A stretch of DNA of 64,000 bases from Streptomyces lacrimifluminis (GTDB lineage Bacteria; Actinomycetota; Actinomycetes; Streptomycetales; Streptomycetaceae). A program made the position numbers and the translations under genes. The notes beneath the pieces were generated by a model. That model was not told the origin of the DNA and made no database searches. It saw only the letters and a list, made by a program, of their open reading frames with translations. Location: the NCBI RefSeq assembly GCF_014646095.1, contig NZ_BMMU01000010.1, positions 157,760-221,759 of the forward strand. Direction: 5' to 3'. Positions within the stretch are counted from its first letter, which is position 1, and each line of letters opens with the position of its first letter. Positions 40,481-49,069 of the stretch are shown piece after piece.

Positions 40481-40538
40481 CATCCGGGATCCCGGATGCG
40501 CGATAGCCTGACGGCGGATCTCTCTTGACGCCAAGAGA
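40481..40538 (+). promoter_or_regulatory. mdh promoter with two palindromes
   Basis: CATCCGGGATCCCGGATG (40481-40498) is an 18-bp perfect palindrome lying where the -35 box should be. A -10-like TAGCCT is at 40504-40509. TCTCTTG-ACGC-CAAGAGA (40521-40538) is a second inverted repeat just past the expected start site, a typical repressor position. The regulators are not known to me. Confidence 0.6.
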
Positions 40539-40596
40539 TCGATCATCCGAACCGGGGCAGCGACGCCCCACCGCCAGCTGTCATACGGAGAACGCC

Positions 40597-41586
40597 ATGA
40601 CCCGCACTCCCGTGAACGTCACCGTCACCGGCGCGGCCGGCCAGATCGGTTACGCCCTGCTCTTCCGCATCGCCTCCGGCCAGCTGCTCGGCGCGGACGT
40701 GCCGGTCAAGCTCCGCCTCCTGGAGATCACCCCGGCGCTCAAGGCCGCCGAGGGTACCGCGATGGAGCTGGACGACTGCGCCTTCCCGCTGCTCCAGGGC
40801 ATCGACATCACCGACGACCCGAACGTGGCCTTCGACGGTGCGAACGTGGGCCTGCTGGTCGGCGCCCGCCCCCGCACCAAGGGCATGGAGCGCGGTGACC
40901 TCCTGGAGGCCAACGGCGGCATCTTCAAGCCCCAGGGCAAGGCCATCAACGACAACGCCGCGGACGACATCAAGGTCCTCGTCGTCGGCAACCCGGCCAA
41001 CACCAACGCGCTGATCGCCCAGGCCGCCGCTCCGGACGTACCGGCCGAGCGCTTCACCGCGATGACCCGCCTGGACCACAACCGCGCGCTCACGCAGCTG
41101 GCGAAGAAGACCGGCTCGACGGTCGCCGACATCAAGCGCCTGACGATCTGGGGCAACCACTCCGCCACCCAGTACCCCGACATCTTCCACGCCACGGTCG
41201 GCGGCAAGAACGCCGCCGAGGTCGTGAGCGACGAGAAGTGGCTCGCCGAGGACTTCATCCCGACCGTCGCCAAGCGCGGTGCCGCGATCATCGAGGCCCG
41301 TGGCGCGTCCTCGGCCGCCTCCGCCGCCAACGCCGCCATCGACCACATCCACACCTGGGTCAACGGCACGGCCGACGGCGACTGGGCCTCCATGGGCATC
41401 CCGTCCGACGGCTCCTACGGCGTCCCGGAGGGTCTCATCTCCTCCTTCCCGGTCACCACGAAGGACGGCGTGTACGAGATCGTCCAGGGCCTGGACATCA
41501 ACGAGTTCTCCCGCGCCCGCATCGACGCCTCCGTGAAGGAGCTGGCGGAGGAGCGCGACGCGGTCCGCGCCCTCGGCCTCATCTGA
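40597..41586 (+). CDS. mdh: Malate dehydrogenase
   Basis: 329-residue NAD-dependent enzyme of the TCA cycle (malate to oxaloacetate). ATG at 40597 with ACGGAGA upstream. N-terminal Rossmann fold: VTGAAGQIGYALLFRIASG. Active-site loop: LLVGARPRTKGMERGDLL with substrate Arg residues. NPANTNALI and MTRLDHNRALTQLA follow, and the catalytic His is in IWGNHSATQYPD. Length and motifs are standard for the cytosolic-type MDH of actinobacteria. Monocistronic with its own terminator. Confidence 0.98.
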   Translation: MTRTPVNVTVTGAAGQIGYALLFRIASGQLLGADVPVKLRLLEITPALKAAEGTAMELDDCAFPLLQGIDITDDPNVAFDGANVGLLVGARPRTKGMERGDLLEANGGIFKPQGKAINDNAADDIKVLVVGNPANTNALIAQAAAPDVPAERFTAMTRLDHNRALTQLAKKTGSTVADIKRLTIWGNHSATQYPDIFHATVGGKNAAEVVSDEKWLAEDFIPTVAKRGAAIIEARGASSAASAANAAIDHIHTWVNGTADGDWASMGIPSDGSYGVPEGLISSFPVTTKDGVYEIVQGLDINEFSRARIDASVKELAEERDAVRALGLI

Positions 41587-41605
41587 GCCCCAACCGTCTT
41601 GCTCT

Positions 41606-41640
41606 CGGGCCCCGTTCAGGCTTCGGCCGGACGGGGCCCG
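41606..41640. terminator. mdh terminator
   Basis: CGGGCCCCGT at 41606-41615 pairs exactly with ACGGGGCCCG at 41631-41640 over a 15-base loop, 20 bp after the mdh stop. Confidence 0.75.
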
Positions 41641-41805
41641 GGTGTGTCCGGCTCCGCCCCGTGAACGTTGCCCGTGCGACGGTCCGCGGGCCCTGACAAT
41701 CCGCCGTCCCTCAAACCGCTGTCCCCGGACCCCTCCGCCCCTCTATGCTGATGGGCTGTCAACTGGCCCTCTGGCAAGGGTCGTTACACGCATCGGGGGA
41801 GCAGC

Positions 41806-43569
41806 GTGAGTACCGCGTATGTGCCGCAGCAGCCACAGCCGTCACCGGCCGCACCGCCCGCACCGGCGCCCGTACCGCCGCACGCCAGTGAGGCCACCCG
41901 GCTGCTGTGCGCGGGCACCTACCTGGACTCCGGATACCGCGACCAGGTCATCGAGGAACTGCATCTCAACGAACAGCGGATCGTGGCGCCCTCGCTCGGC
42001 TTCGACGCCGCCCGCGTCCTCGCGCACGCCCTGCGGGCCAGACGTCAGGAGCTGATGTGGGCCGGGGCGATCCTGGGCCTGTGGGTGATCGGCACGGCGC
42101 TGACCGGCGGTCTGCTCGCCCTTTTCCTGTTCCCCGTCGCGTACATCGCGGTCGCGTCCTGGATCCGGGGCCGTGACGCGTACCCGCCCCTGTACCGGCG
42201 GTTGCCCGCCTTCCTGCTCCGCTGGTGGGGCCGAATCCTGTTCGCGATGCTGCTGTTCTTCACGGCGGCCGTCGCGTTCGGCGTCCTGGACGACGACTCG
42301 GCGAGCGGTTCGTCCTACGGTTCGTCCTCCGGCCTGTACGGCGACGGCTACTCCGACTCGCCGAGCGCGAGCGACGTACTGGTGCCGTCCGGCGACAGCG
42401 TCAGCGAACTGATCGGTCTGTGGCAGGCCTGGGCGACGTTCGCGATGTTCGCCCTGATCGCGCTGTGCGTGGCCGCGCAGCGCGGCCAGTTCGCCAGGGC
42501 GCTGGCGGCGGAACTGTCCCCGCAGCGCTTCCCGGACGCCGCCTCGGACCCGGCCGAGCAGGCCGAGGGGCAGCGGTTCCAGCGGCTCAAGGACCGCATC
42601 CGGCTCGAACAGCACGCCCCGTTGATCATGTACAACGAGGCGCGGCCGTTCCGCGGGGCCGGCGCGGCCTACCAGACGTGGGTGCTCGCCGTGGAGCTGC
42701 GGCCCGACGAGATGAAGAAGCAGCAGCCGCTCGGCAACCGTGTCGTGCTGGAGAAGATCCGGCCGCTGATCGAACAGCTGCGGCTGCCCGCCGAGTACGC
42801 CGGTCAGCTCGGGCGGGACCGGCTGCGCCGGCTGGAGATCGACGAGTGCGTGTTCCTGCCCGCCGAGGGGATCCGGCGGCGCGAGGAGGCGCCGTACCAC
42901 CCGCAGGCCTTCGAGGAGCACCGGGCGCGCGCTGTCGAGGAGGGCGCCGAGAAGAGACGGCACTTCCTGCGCATCCGGGTCGGCGGCTGGGAGGAGGAGC
43001 TGGTCGTCACGGTGTTCGTGCGCATCCACACCCAGGGCCGCATGCTCACCCTGGAGGTCGCCCCGCACGTGCTGACGCCGGTGCGGGAGGACTTCAAGAA
43101 CGCCGACCGCGCCGCCCATCGCTACCTCAACAACAACGCGCTCGGAAAGGCGGCCTGGGCCCTCGCCCAGGTCCCCGGCTCCGTGGCCCGCTCACTCCTC
43201 ACGCTGGGCAAGGGCCTGCTGTACGTCTGGCGGCTGCTGACCGGCGGCCACGCCGGGGCGCTGCCCGACGGGCCGGGCCTGTCCGTGCGGGAGCTGGGCT
43301 CCGTATCCCTCGGGTCCGACTTCCAGGAGATGGACGTCCTGCGCTACCTCAAGAACGTGCAGGACCGGGTGGCCAACGGGGTGCGGGTCGCGCTGGCCGA
43401 ATCCGGTTACCAGACCGGCGAGTTCATGCAGAAGATCGTCAACATCAACAACAACGGCGACGTGACGAACATCGCCCGGGTCGAGAACAGCACCTTCGCG
43501 GTCGGCCGGCACGCCTCCGCCTCCTCCACGACCGGCGGCACCGCGCCGCAGACGGGATCCGGTACCTGA
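41806..43569 (+). CDS. Large membrane protein, unknown, with C-terminal STFAVG motif
   Basis: 587 residues. GTG start at 41806 with GGGGGAG upstream. Pro/Gln-rich start, then three membrane helices (MWAGAILGLWVIGTALTGGLL continuing to VAYIAVASW; ILFAMLLFFTAAVAFGVL; FAMFALIALCVAA) within the first 225 residues. The rest is a large soluble domain with mixed helices and strands and no motif I know (FLRIRVGGWEEELVVTVFVRIH, TLEVAPHVLTP). The end carries VNINNNGDVTNIARVENST then FAVGRHA, a motif shared with the next protein. It overlaps the next start by one base (TGATG). First of three co-directional genes. Confidence 0.75.
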   Translation: MSTAYVPQQPQPSPAAPPAPAPVPPHASEATRLLCAGTYLDSGYRDQVIEELHLNEQRIVAPSLGFDAARVLAHALRARRQELMWAGAILGLWVIGTALTGGLLALFLFPVAYIAVASWIRGRDAYPPLYRRLPAFLLRWWGRILFAMLLFFTAAVAFGVLDDDSASGSSYGSSSGLYGDGYSDSPSASDVLVPSGDSVSELIGLWQAWATFAMFALIALCVAAQRGQFARALAAELSPQRFPDAASDPAEQAEGQRFQRLKDRIRLEQHAPLIMYNEARPFRGAGAAYQTWVLAVELRPDEMKKQQPLGNRVVLEKIRPLIEQLRLPAEYAGQLGRDRLRRLEIDECVFLPAEGIRRREEAPYHPQAFEEHRARAVEEGAEKRRHFLRIRVGGWEEELVVTVFVRIHTQGRMLTLEVAPHVLTPVREDFKNADRAAHRYLNNNALGKAAWALAQVPGSVARSLLTLGKGLLYVWRLLTGGHAGALPDGPGLSVRELGSVSLGSDFQEMDVLRYLKNVQDRVANGVRVALAESGYQTGEFMQKIVNINNNGDVTNIARVENSTFAVGRHASASSTTGGTAPQTGSGT

Positions 43570-43922
43570 TGACCACCGACGAACCGAACGTCAGTATCGG
43601 CGATGTCTCGCACAGCACCTTCGCCATCGGCAGCCACGCGCGTGCCGTCGGCCACCACGGCACGGCTCCCCAGCGCGACGAGGCCGCCGAGGAACTGCTG
43701 AAGGCGGTACGCGAGCTGCGCGCCGACCTGACCCGGGTGCGCGCCAGCGAGGAGACCGACGCACTGCGCGCGGCCCTGGAGGAGACGGAGGAGGAGATCA
43801 CCCGCACCGGCCGGGCGGCTCCCTCGCGCCGGGAAAGACTGCGGGAGCTGCTCACCGACTCCCAGACCCTGCTGAGCGTGCTCGCGTCGGCCGGGGCCGT
43901 GGCGGGCCTCGTGGGGCTGTGA
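43569..43922 (+). CDS. Small protein with STFAIG motif, coiled coil and C-terminal membrane helix
   Basis: 117 residues. The N terminus reads NVSIGDVSHSTFAIGSHARA, echoing the C-terminal end of the previous protein (GDV, ST-FA-[VI]G, HA). A coiled coil follows (ELLKAVRELRADLTRVRAS to about residue 80), and the end is hydrophobic (LLSVLASAGAVAGLVGL), a possible tail anchor. Start overlaps the previous stop by one base, so translation is coupled. The shared motif suggests that the two proteins contact the same partner or each other. Function unknown. Confidence 0.72.
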   Translation: MTTDEPNVSIGDVSHSTFAIGSHARAVGHHGTAPQRDEAAEELLKAVRELRADLTRVRASEETDALRAALEETEEEITRTGRAAPSRRERLRELLTDSQTLLSVLASAGAVAGLVGL

Positions 43923-43932
43923 GGGGACCACG

Positions 43933-45324
43933 ATGAGCGGGGGATCGCGGTACTGGAACGAGGAGACGCAGCGCTGGGAGGACGCCGAGAGCCGCAGCAC
44001 CGCTCCGACGACCCCACCGCCACCGCCTCGGCCGGCCTTTCTGCCGACGGGGCAGGGGGCAGCGGGCACGGACGCGCCCGCAGGGGGCGCGGACGCGTTG
44101 GCCTACGGGCCGCCGGCCGGTGCGGAGGGGCTGCCCCTCGTATCGGGGCCGGCCGGGGCGCCCACCGGCTCCGCGTCGGCCGGGTGGCCGGGCACGCCGG
44201 TCCACGGGCCGTCGGCCGCTGGTCCGGCCGGTGTGGCCGGTGTGGCCGGTGTGGCCGGTGCGGATGAGTGGCCGCACGTGCCCGAGGCACCCTCCGGCTC
44301 CGTGCCTGCCGGGTGGCCGGGGGCGGTGGGGGCGGGCGCGTCGGACGTCGATCCGGCGAGTGCGGGTGAGTGGCCGCCCGTGGCCTCGTCGGCCGAGGCG
44401 CCCACCGTGTCCGCGCCCGTCGGGTGGCCGGGGGCCGCTGCGCAGAGCGGCTGGCCCCCGGCGGCTGCCGGAGGGGCCACGACGGACGCTGATGGTGGCG
44501 GTCTCTTCGCCGAGGAGCCGAGCGTGTCCTGGCCGCCCGCCGGCCAACCGGCCACGCCCGCCGCCACCGGTGGCCCGAGACGGCGGCTCATGTGGTCCGT
44601 GCTGATCGGGGCCGCCGTCGTCGCTGTCGCCGTGAGTCTGGTGCTGACCTTCGTGGTCCGCCCCGGGGACGACGACAAGGACAACCGGACGACCACGGCC
44701 CAGGAGTCCACGGCCTCCCCGGCGTCCCCCACGCCCGTGACGTCGGAGCCGACGGACGTGACCCGGTCGCCCACCGAGGGCACGGCCTCGCCCTCCGCGT
44801 CCGTGTCCGAACCGCCCGTCGGTTACACGGTGCACGAGGACGAGGAGGGTTTCCGGATCGCGATCCCCGAGGGGTGGAAACGCACCACGGCGGACTCCTC
44901 GTACGGCATCCGCGTGGTCAACTACCGCGACTCGGACCGCACTCACCGGATACAGGTGTACCAGGTGTCGGAGTCGTCGCCGGACGCGTCTTTCGACCTG
45001 TTTCTCTCGGACGAGACCCCGAAGGCGCCCGGTTTCACGCAGATCGGCAGGGAAACCCTCGACGACGGCACCTTCACGGGATCGAGGCTGGAGTATCTGG
45101 CCGACTCGATACGGGGCGAACCCGACCTCGGCACCTGGCACGTCTACGACGAGCGTTTCGTGGCCTCGGACAGCAACATCTACGCGATCGCCGCGTACGG
45201 CCCGGACGCGGACGGCCGCGACGACGAACTGGAGCTTCTCACCACGGCGTTGGACTGGTTCTGCCCGCCCCTCGGCGCCTGCGAGGCGGAGATTCCACAG
45301 GATTCCACACCTCAGACCCCCTGA
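43933..45324 (+). CDS. Membrane protein with Trp/Pro/Ala-rich tail and extracellular domain
   Basis: 463 residues. It opens MSGGSRYWNEETQRWED, and residues 20-215 are low-complexity (AGWPG, EWPPVAS and VAGVAGVAG repeats). One membrane helix (LMWSVLIGAAVVAVAVSLVLTFVV), a Thr/Ser/Pro linker, and an outer domain of about 155 residues (GYTVHEDEEGFRIAIPEGWKRT) of the PsbP/Mog1-like kind often found outside Streptomyces Ser/Thr kinases, ending with a CPPLGAC pair. It follows the previous stop by 10 bp in the same operon. Function unknown. Confidence 0.75.
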   Translation: MSGGSRYWNEETQRWEDAESRSTAPTTPPPPPRPAFLPTGQGAAGTDAPAGGADALAYGPPAGAEGLPLVSGPAGAPTGSASAGWPGTPVHGPSAAGPAGVAGVAGVAGADEWPHVPEAPSGSVPAGWPGAVGAGASDVDPASAGEWPPVASSAEAPTVSAPVGWPGAAAQSGWPPAAAGGATTDADGGGLFAEEPSVSWPPAGQPATPAATGGPRRRLMWSVLIGAAVVAVAVSLVLTFVVRPGDDDKDNRTTTAQESTASPASPTPVTSEPTDVTRSPTEGTASPSASVSEPPVGYTVHEDEEGFRIAIPEGWKRTTADSSYGIRVVNYRDSDRTHRIQVYQVSESSPDASFDLFLSDETPKAPGFTQIGRETLDDGTFTGSRLEYLADSIRGEPDLGTWHVYDERFVASDSNIYAIAAYGPDADGRDDELELLTTALDWFCPPLGACEAEIPQDSTPQTP

Positions 45325-45374
45325 ATTCGGTGAAATCACGTGTCCGGCAGGCCCGTTGTGTGCACGCTCAGTGC

Positions 45375-46547
45375 ATGAGCGACTACAGGGATGATGTTCC
45401 GGCGTATCTGACGATCCGGGTCACCGCCCAGGAGGGCCCGATCGCGGCCTTCGCGGAGCAGGAGGCCGCGGAGGCCGCCCGGCGGTACCCCGACCTGATG
45501 GGGGTGGGCATCCCCGAGTTCTTCCATGCCAGGGAGCGCGAGACGGGTGGCTGGGAACTCCACGGCTACGGCAGCGACACCCCGCAGGGCTCCCGGGACT
45601 CGCTCGGCTCGGAGTTCCGGTTGCACGCCAGGGACGCCGAGGAGGCCGGGGACGAACTTGCCCGGCGCAAGTGGATGGCGGCGGCGGTGCGCATGGACCG
45701 GGAGGTCGTGAACGACCTGCGGGTGCGCGGCGAGCGCTTCCGGATCGTGCGCGCCTCCCGCTTCGTCCGGATGGGGCCGAACGGGCCCGAGCCGCCCCGC
45801 CCCTCCGACCCCGACCCGGCGGAGGTCGGCGAGGCGTACCGGGTGGGACCGCGCACCAAGGGCTTCGTGGTCGATCCCATCACCGGCACCGGGCTGTCCG
45901 ACGGCATCCTCAAACTGGACCTCATCCAGTTCGTCGGCGTCGCGCCCGGCGCACCGCAGGAGGTCCGGGACGAGGCTCGGCGGGCCCTGCACACGCACCC
46001 GGGCGGGGTGCTGCTGCCCGCCGTCTACATGATCTCCGAGCGGGTGGACGGGAGTTGGCGGGCGCACAATCCCGGCTCCTCGGACTCCACACCCCAGGGC
46101 GCGCGGGACTCCCTCGCCTACTGGCTGCGCGTGATGGCCCCGTTCACCCTGCGGCTGAGCGAGGAGAAGGCCGCCGAGTACGCCCTGGCCGCCGACCGCG
46201 TCGACGAGAAGCGCTCCAACGTCGCGACCGTCGACGGCGTCCGCTACCGCGTCACCCGGGTCGAACGCCTGATCAGGGTCGGCCCCGACGGCCCCGAGGG
46301 CCCGCGCCCCTCCGACTTCGACCCGGAACCGCCCGTGGACGTGCAGACCCGCCGCCTCAAGGAGCAGGGCCTGTGGCGGGAGGAGGACGACGAGCCGATC
46401 CCGCTCAGCGAACGCAGCCTGGAGTTGAAGCGCCGCTGGGACGCGGAGGAGGAGCGCCGCCGGACGGTGCGCGAGAGCAGGAAGAAGGCGAAGGGTGACG
46501 GGGTGACGGGGTCCGGGCTTACGTCCGGGCCCACGTCCCCTGCCTGA
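45375..46547 (+). CDS. DUF5954 family protein
   Basis: 390-residue cytoplasmic protein without membrane segments or catalytic motif. Two internal copies are visible: DTPQGSRDSLGSEFRL against STPQGARDSLAYWLRV, and RFVRMGPNGPEPPRPSDPDP against RLIRVGPDGPEGPRPSDFDP. ATG at 45375 is 50 bp past the previous stop; the ribosome site is weak. Members are common in Streptomyces near regulatory genes; role unknown. Confidence 0.75.
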   Translation: MSDYRDDVPAYLTIRVTAQEGPIAAFAEQEAAEAARRYPDLMGVGIPEFFHARERETGGWELHGYGSDTPQGSRDSLGSEFRLHARDAEEAGDELARRKWMAAAVRMDREVVNDLRVRGERFRIVRASRFVRMGPNGPEPPRPSDPDPAEVGEAYRVGPRTKGFVVDPITGTGLSDGILKLDLIQFVGVAPGAPQEVRDEARRALHTHPGGVLLPAVYMISERVDGSWRAHNPGSSDSTPQGARDSLAYWLRVMAPFTLRLSEEKAAEYALAADRVDEKRSNVATVDGVRYRVTRVERLIRVGPDGPEGPRPSDFDPEPPVDVQTRRLKEQGLWREEDDEPIPLSERSLELKRRWDAEEERRRTVRESRKKAKGDGVTGSGLTSGPTSPA

Positions 46548-46716
46548 CCCCGCCGACGAACACGTGAGCGACGCCTCGATGCCGGACCGCAGCAGCGGCG
46601 GTACGGCGAGCGGGGCGCCGATGGGGTAGACGCACCTGGTGCCCGCCGCGACGGGCAATGCGGCCCGCTCGACGGCCCGTTGGGGGTCCTTGCCGCCGCT
46701 GTCGGAGACTGGGGGT

Positions 46717-47334
46717 TCAGGAGGCTGTGGGTGGGGCGAGGGGAGTGATCTCTCCGGAGGGGGGAGCCGCATGTCCTTGCTGACCTGCCTCTGCCCTCCG
46801 CCACTCCACCTCCCTGGTGGTCAGCGGGCCGTGGACGCTGTACACGTCGCCGACCCGGAGATTGTCCGGCGTTTGGTACTCGCCGTAGGTGCCTATGACG
46901 GTGACGGCGACACGGGACTCGGGCTGCCAGAACGTACGGAAGTACGGGCCGAACCCCGGGACTGGCGGGATCTCCAGCAGGGGGACGCCGCGCCGCGCCA
47001 GCAGACGCCGCAGCTTCTCGAACCGGAGCCTGGGGGTGAACCGTCCGTACCGGGCGCGGAACACGTCGTGGACGTCGCTGCGGTCCCGGCGCGCGAGCCG
47101 GTGCACCTGAAGGGTGAAGTGGTGGCCCGACCAGGGCTGGTCGGGGGAAGCGCGGTCCCAGAAGAACTCGGCGAAGCCGTAGCCGAGGCACATGGTGTGA
47201 TCGTTGAGGAAGCCCTCGGCGACGTCCGGCCCCAGAACCTTGGCGACATGCTCGGGAGAATCCGCGTGGCTCACGCCGAACACGGTGCCGGTGGTGACGA
47301 CGTCCATGTAGAACGCCAGGGAATACGGAGTCAA
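46717..47334 (-). CDS. Hypothetical protein
   Basis: 205 residues, soluble, with a mixed pattern (HADSPEHVAKVLGPDVAEGF, CLGYGFAEFFWDR, HHFTLQVHRLARR). Its size and acidic/aromatic look recall small immunity-like or DUF-type proteins of Streptomyces regulator islands, but I do not recognise it. A TTG start at 47334 follows GAGGA by 9 nt; ATG at 47307 is an alternative. It lies 29 bp after the DUF397 gene on the same strand and may belong to that operon. Confidence 0.6.
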   Translation of the reverse strand: MTPYSLAFYMDVVTTGTVFGVSHADSPEHVAKVLGPDVAEGFLNDHTMCLGYGFAEFFWDRASPDQPWSGHHFTLQVHRLARRDRSDVHDVFRARYGRFTPRLRFEKLRRLLARRGVPLLEIPPVPGFGPYFRTFWQPESRVAVTVIGTYGEYQTPDNLRVGDVYSVHGPLTTREVEWRRAEAGQQGHAAPPSGEITPLAPPTAS

Positions 47335-47363
47335 CGGCCGATCCTCGCTGCGTCAGCCGTCGC

Positions 47364-47654
47364 TCAGCGCCCTTGCTTCTCTTTGACCTCGGTGACGAAC
47401 GATGCCCAGGCGGAGGAGGCGAAGAGAACCGCCGGGCCGTGGGGGGACTTGGAGTCGCGGACGGGGACGATGTCGGCCACGCCGTCGCCGACTTCGAGGC
47501 ACTCGCCGCCGTTGGGGCTGCTGTAGCTGCTCTTGCGCCATGCAACGGGCAGCTCGTCCGCACTGATCGTTCCGCCGACTTCGAGGCAGTCGCCACCATT
47601 GGTGCTGTAGCTGCTCTTGCGCCACACAACAGACAGCTCGCTTGCGCTGATCAT
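47364..47654 (-). CDS. DUF397 protein with tandem DUF397 units
   Basis: 96 residues. DUF397 motifs appear twice: LSVVWRKSSYSTNGGDCLEV (residues 7-26) and LPVAWRKSSYSSPNGGECLE (35-54). Only the second copy has the usual continuation (VADIVPVRDSKSPHGP, FVTEVK). The family acts with XRE/DUF5753 regulators (BldB/WhiJ-like pairs) as partners or inhibitors. The ATG overlaps the regulator stop (ATGA). The partial duplication is unusual in this small protein. Confidence 0.9.
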   Translation of the reverse strand: MISASELSVVWRKSSYSTNGGDCLEVGGTISADELPVAWRKSSYSSPNGGECLEVGDGVADIVPVRDSKSPHGPAVLFASSAWASFVTEVKEKQGR

Positions 47655-48472
47655 GTGTCCAGCTCCTTCAGATGCCTGCGGATCAACTCGGCCGACGCGT
47701 CGGGCGACAGGGCAACCGCCCTGAGCAGATCATAGGCTCGGATCCCCTCGGCCACCTCGTCCTGGCCAAGGGCTGTTCGACCCTGGGAGAAGCCGTCTAC
47801 GAAGAGCACGTCCGGCCCTTCATCGAACCCAAGCACCGTGAACGGACCTGCTAGACCGGGATGCTCGACCACAGTGCGGGGGATGATCTGGATCACCGTG
47901 CGGGGATGTTGGCCCGCCTCCAGTAGGCGTTCGAACTGGCCGCGCATCACGGACTCACCGCCGATGTGCCGCATGAGCACGTACTCGTCCACGATGAACC
48001 AGGTCCGGGGGCGATCCTCGCGTTCGAAGATCTCCTGCCGCGTCATTCGGGCGGCCACCAGGTCGTCGAGGTTGTCCGGCCGGACGGCGACCAACATGGA
48101 GCGTGCGTACTCCTCGGTTTGCAACAGACCGGAGAGGATCTGGCTCTGGAACGACCGGATGGACACGGCCTCACGTTCCAGCTCCACGAACGGCAGGAAC
48201 CAGGACGGATACGCGTAACTGATGACGAGCGGGTGCAGCCGCGCGAAGTGGCCGTCCGTCTTCAGCGCGACGTCGAGGTCGCGCGCGAGGTCCAGAGACG
48301 GAACCCGTTTCGCCGCCTCGACCTTCGACAGCATCGACTGGGTGGTGTGGGCGAGGCGGGCCGTCTGCTCCTGGGACAGCCCTGCCTTGGTGCGCAGGCG
48401 GGTCAACTCCGTGCCGAAGAAGGCCAGGAGGGACTTGGTGGGGTCAGGGGCGGGGTCGGTCTCGACGGTCAT
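47651..48472 (-). CDS. XRE/DUF5753 (WhiJ-like) transcriptional regulator
   Basis: 273 residues. ATG at 48472 is chosen because GGAGGAGG precedes it by 7 nt; a TTG two codons earlier is too close to that site. Residues 18-75: XRE domain (LRTKAGLSQEQTARLAHTTQSMLSKVE, read as two helices). Residues 90-265: DUF5753 domain (SYAYPSWFLPFVELEREA, QIIPRTVVEHPGLAGPFTVL). Typically represses or activates its own locus in concert with DUF397. Two CATGAC palindromes lie directly upstream. Confidence 0.92.
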   Translation of the reverse strand: MTVETDPAPDPTKSLLAFFGTELTRLRTKAGLSQEQTARLAHTTQSMLSKVEAAKRVPSLDLARDLDVALKTDGHFARLHPLVISYAYPSWFLPFVELEREAVSIRSFQSQILSGLLQTEEYARSMLVAVRPDNLDDLVAARMTRQEIFEREDRPRTWFIVDEYVLMRHIGGESVMRGQFERLLEAGQHPRTVIQIIPRTVVEHPGLAGPFTVLGFDEGPDVLFVDGFSQGRTALGQDEVAEGIRAYDLLRAVALSPDASAELIRRHLKELDT

Positions 48473-48489
48473 TCGCAAACCTCCTCCGT

Positions 48490-48541
48490 CATGACCAGGG
48501 CCTGGTCATGGGGGCCTGCCATGACCTCGGCTCAGTCATGG
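48490..48541. promoter_or_regulatory. Double palindromic operator of the XRE regulator
   Basis: CATGACCAGG-G-CCTGGTCATG (48490-48510) and CCATGAC-N9-GTCATGG (48519-48541) are two inverted repeats sharing the half-site CATGAC. They lie 18 bp from the XRE start in the divergent gap. Four half-sites suggest two dimers and autoregulation. Confidence 0.75.
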
Positions 48542-48640
48542 CGTTCTGCCTGGTGAAGCTACCCAACGGAGCGCAACGCTGTCTCCACAACCGGTAGTTG
48601 CCCACCCCAACGGGGCACAGGGGCACAGGGACGCATCGAC

Positions 48641-49069
48641 GTGGAGAAGCGCGTGGAGACAGACAAGTGTGCGGGTACGGCCCCGGAGGCCGGAGCGGTT
48701 CTGTACGACGAGGAGGCGGAGAGGGTCGGGGAGTACCGGGCGAAGGTCGGCCCGTATCTTCTGCTCCGCCCGCTCGGCGGCGGCCGGGAGTGGGAGGCGG
48801 CCCCGGCCGACGTACGCCCCGCGACTCCCGCCGAGCAACTGAGCGCCAAGGTGCGGGCGGTGAACGACCAGGCCGTGCGCAACCGGGCGGAACCGGTGAA
48901 CGGGCCGAGCCGTGAGGTGTGCCGCCCGCCGGTGCCGGTCCCCGGCTGTGCGGAGTGCGCCGACCTGGGTGACCGACGCGCCCTCGCCCGCGCCGGGTTC
49001 GACTGGAGCGGGGAGACGGACGCGAACGTCCTGCTCCGCTCCCACCAGCGCCGGGACCACGGCGCATGA
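48641..49069 (+). CDS. Hypothetical protein
   Basis: 142 residues, soluble and charged, with four Cys (CRPP, PGCAECAD, one early). It ends with DWSGETDANVLLRSHQRRDH. GTG at 48641 is listed; GTG at 48653 with GGAGAAG 4 nt upstream is equally possible. The stop overlaps the DUF7848 start (ATGA), so the two form a pair. Such pairs sit beside XRE/DUF397 genes in Streptomyces. Function unknown. Confidence 0.65.
   Translation: MEKRVETDKCAGTAPEAGAVLYDEEAERVGEYRAKVGPYLLLRPLGGGREWEAAPADVRPATPAEQLSAKVRAVNDQAVRNRAEPVNGPSREVCRPPVPVPGCAECADLGDRRALARAGFDWSGETDANVLLRSHQRRDHGA

Noticed and set aside
46548..46716. Possible gene fragment on the minus strand after DUF5954
   Set aside because: A short frame reads like ordinary protein (ERAALPVAAGTRCVYP) but has no start, ribosome site or recognised family.
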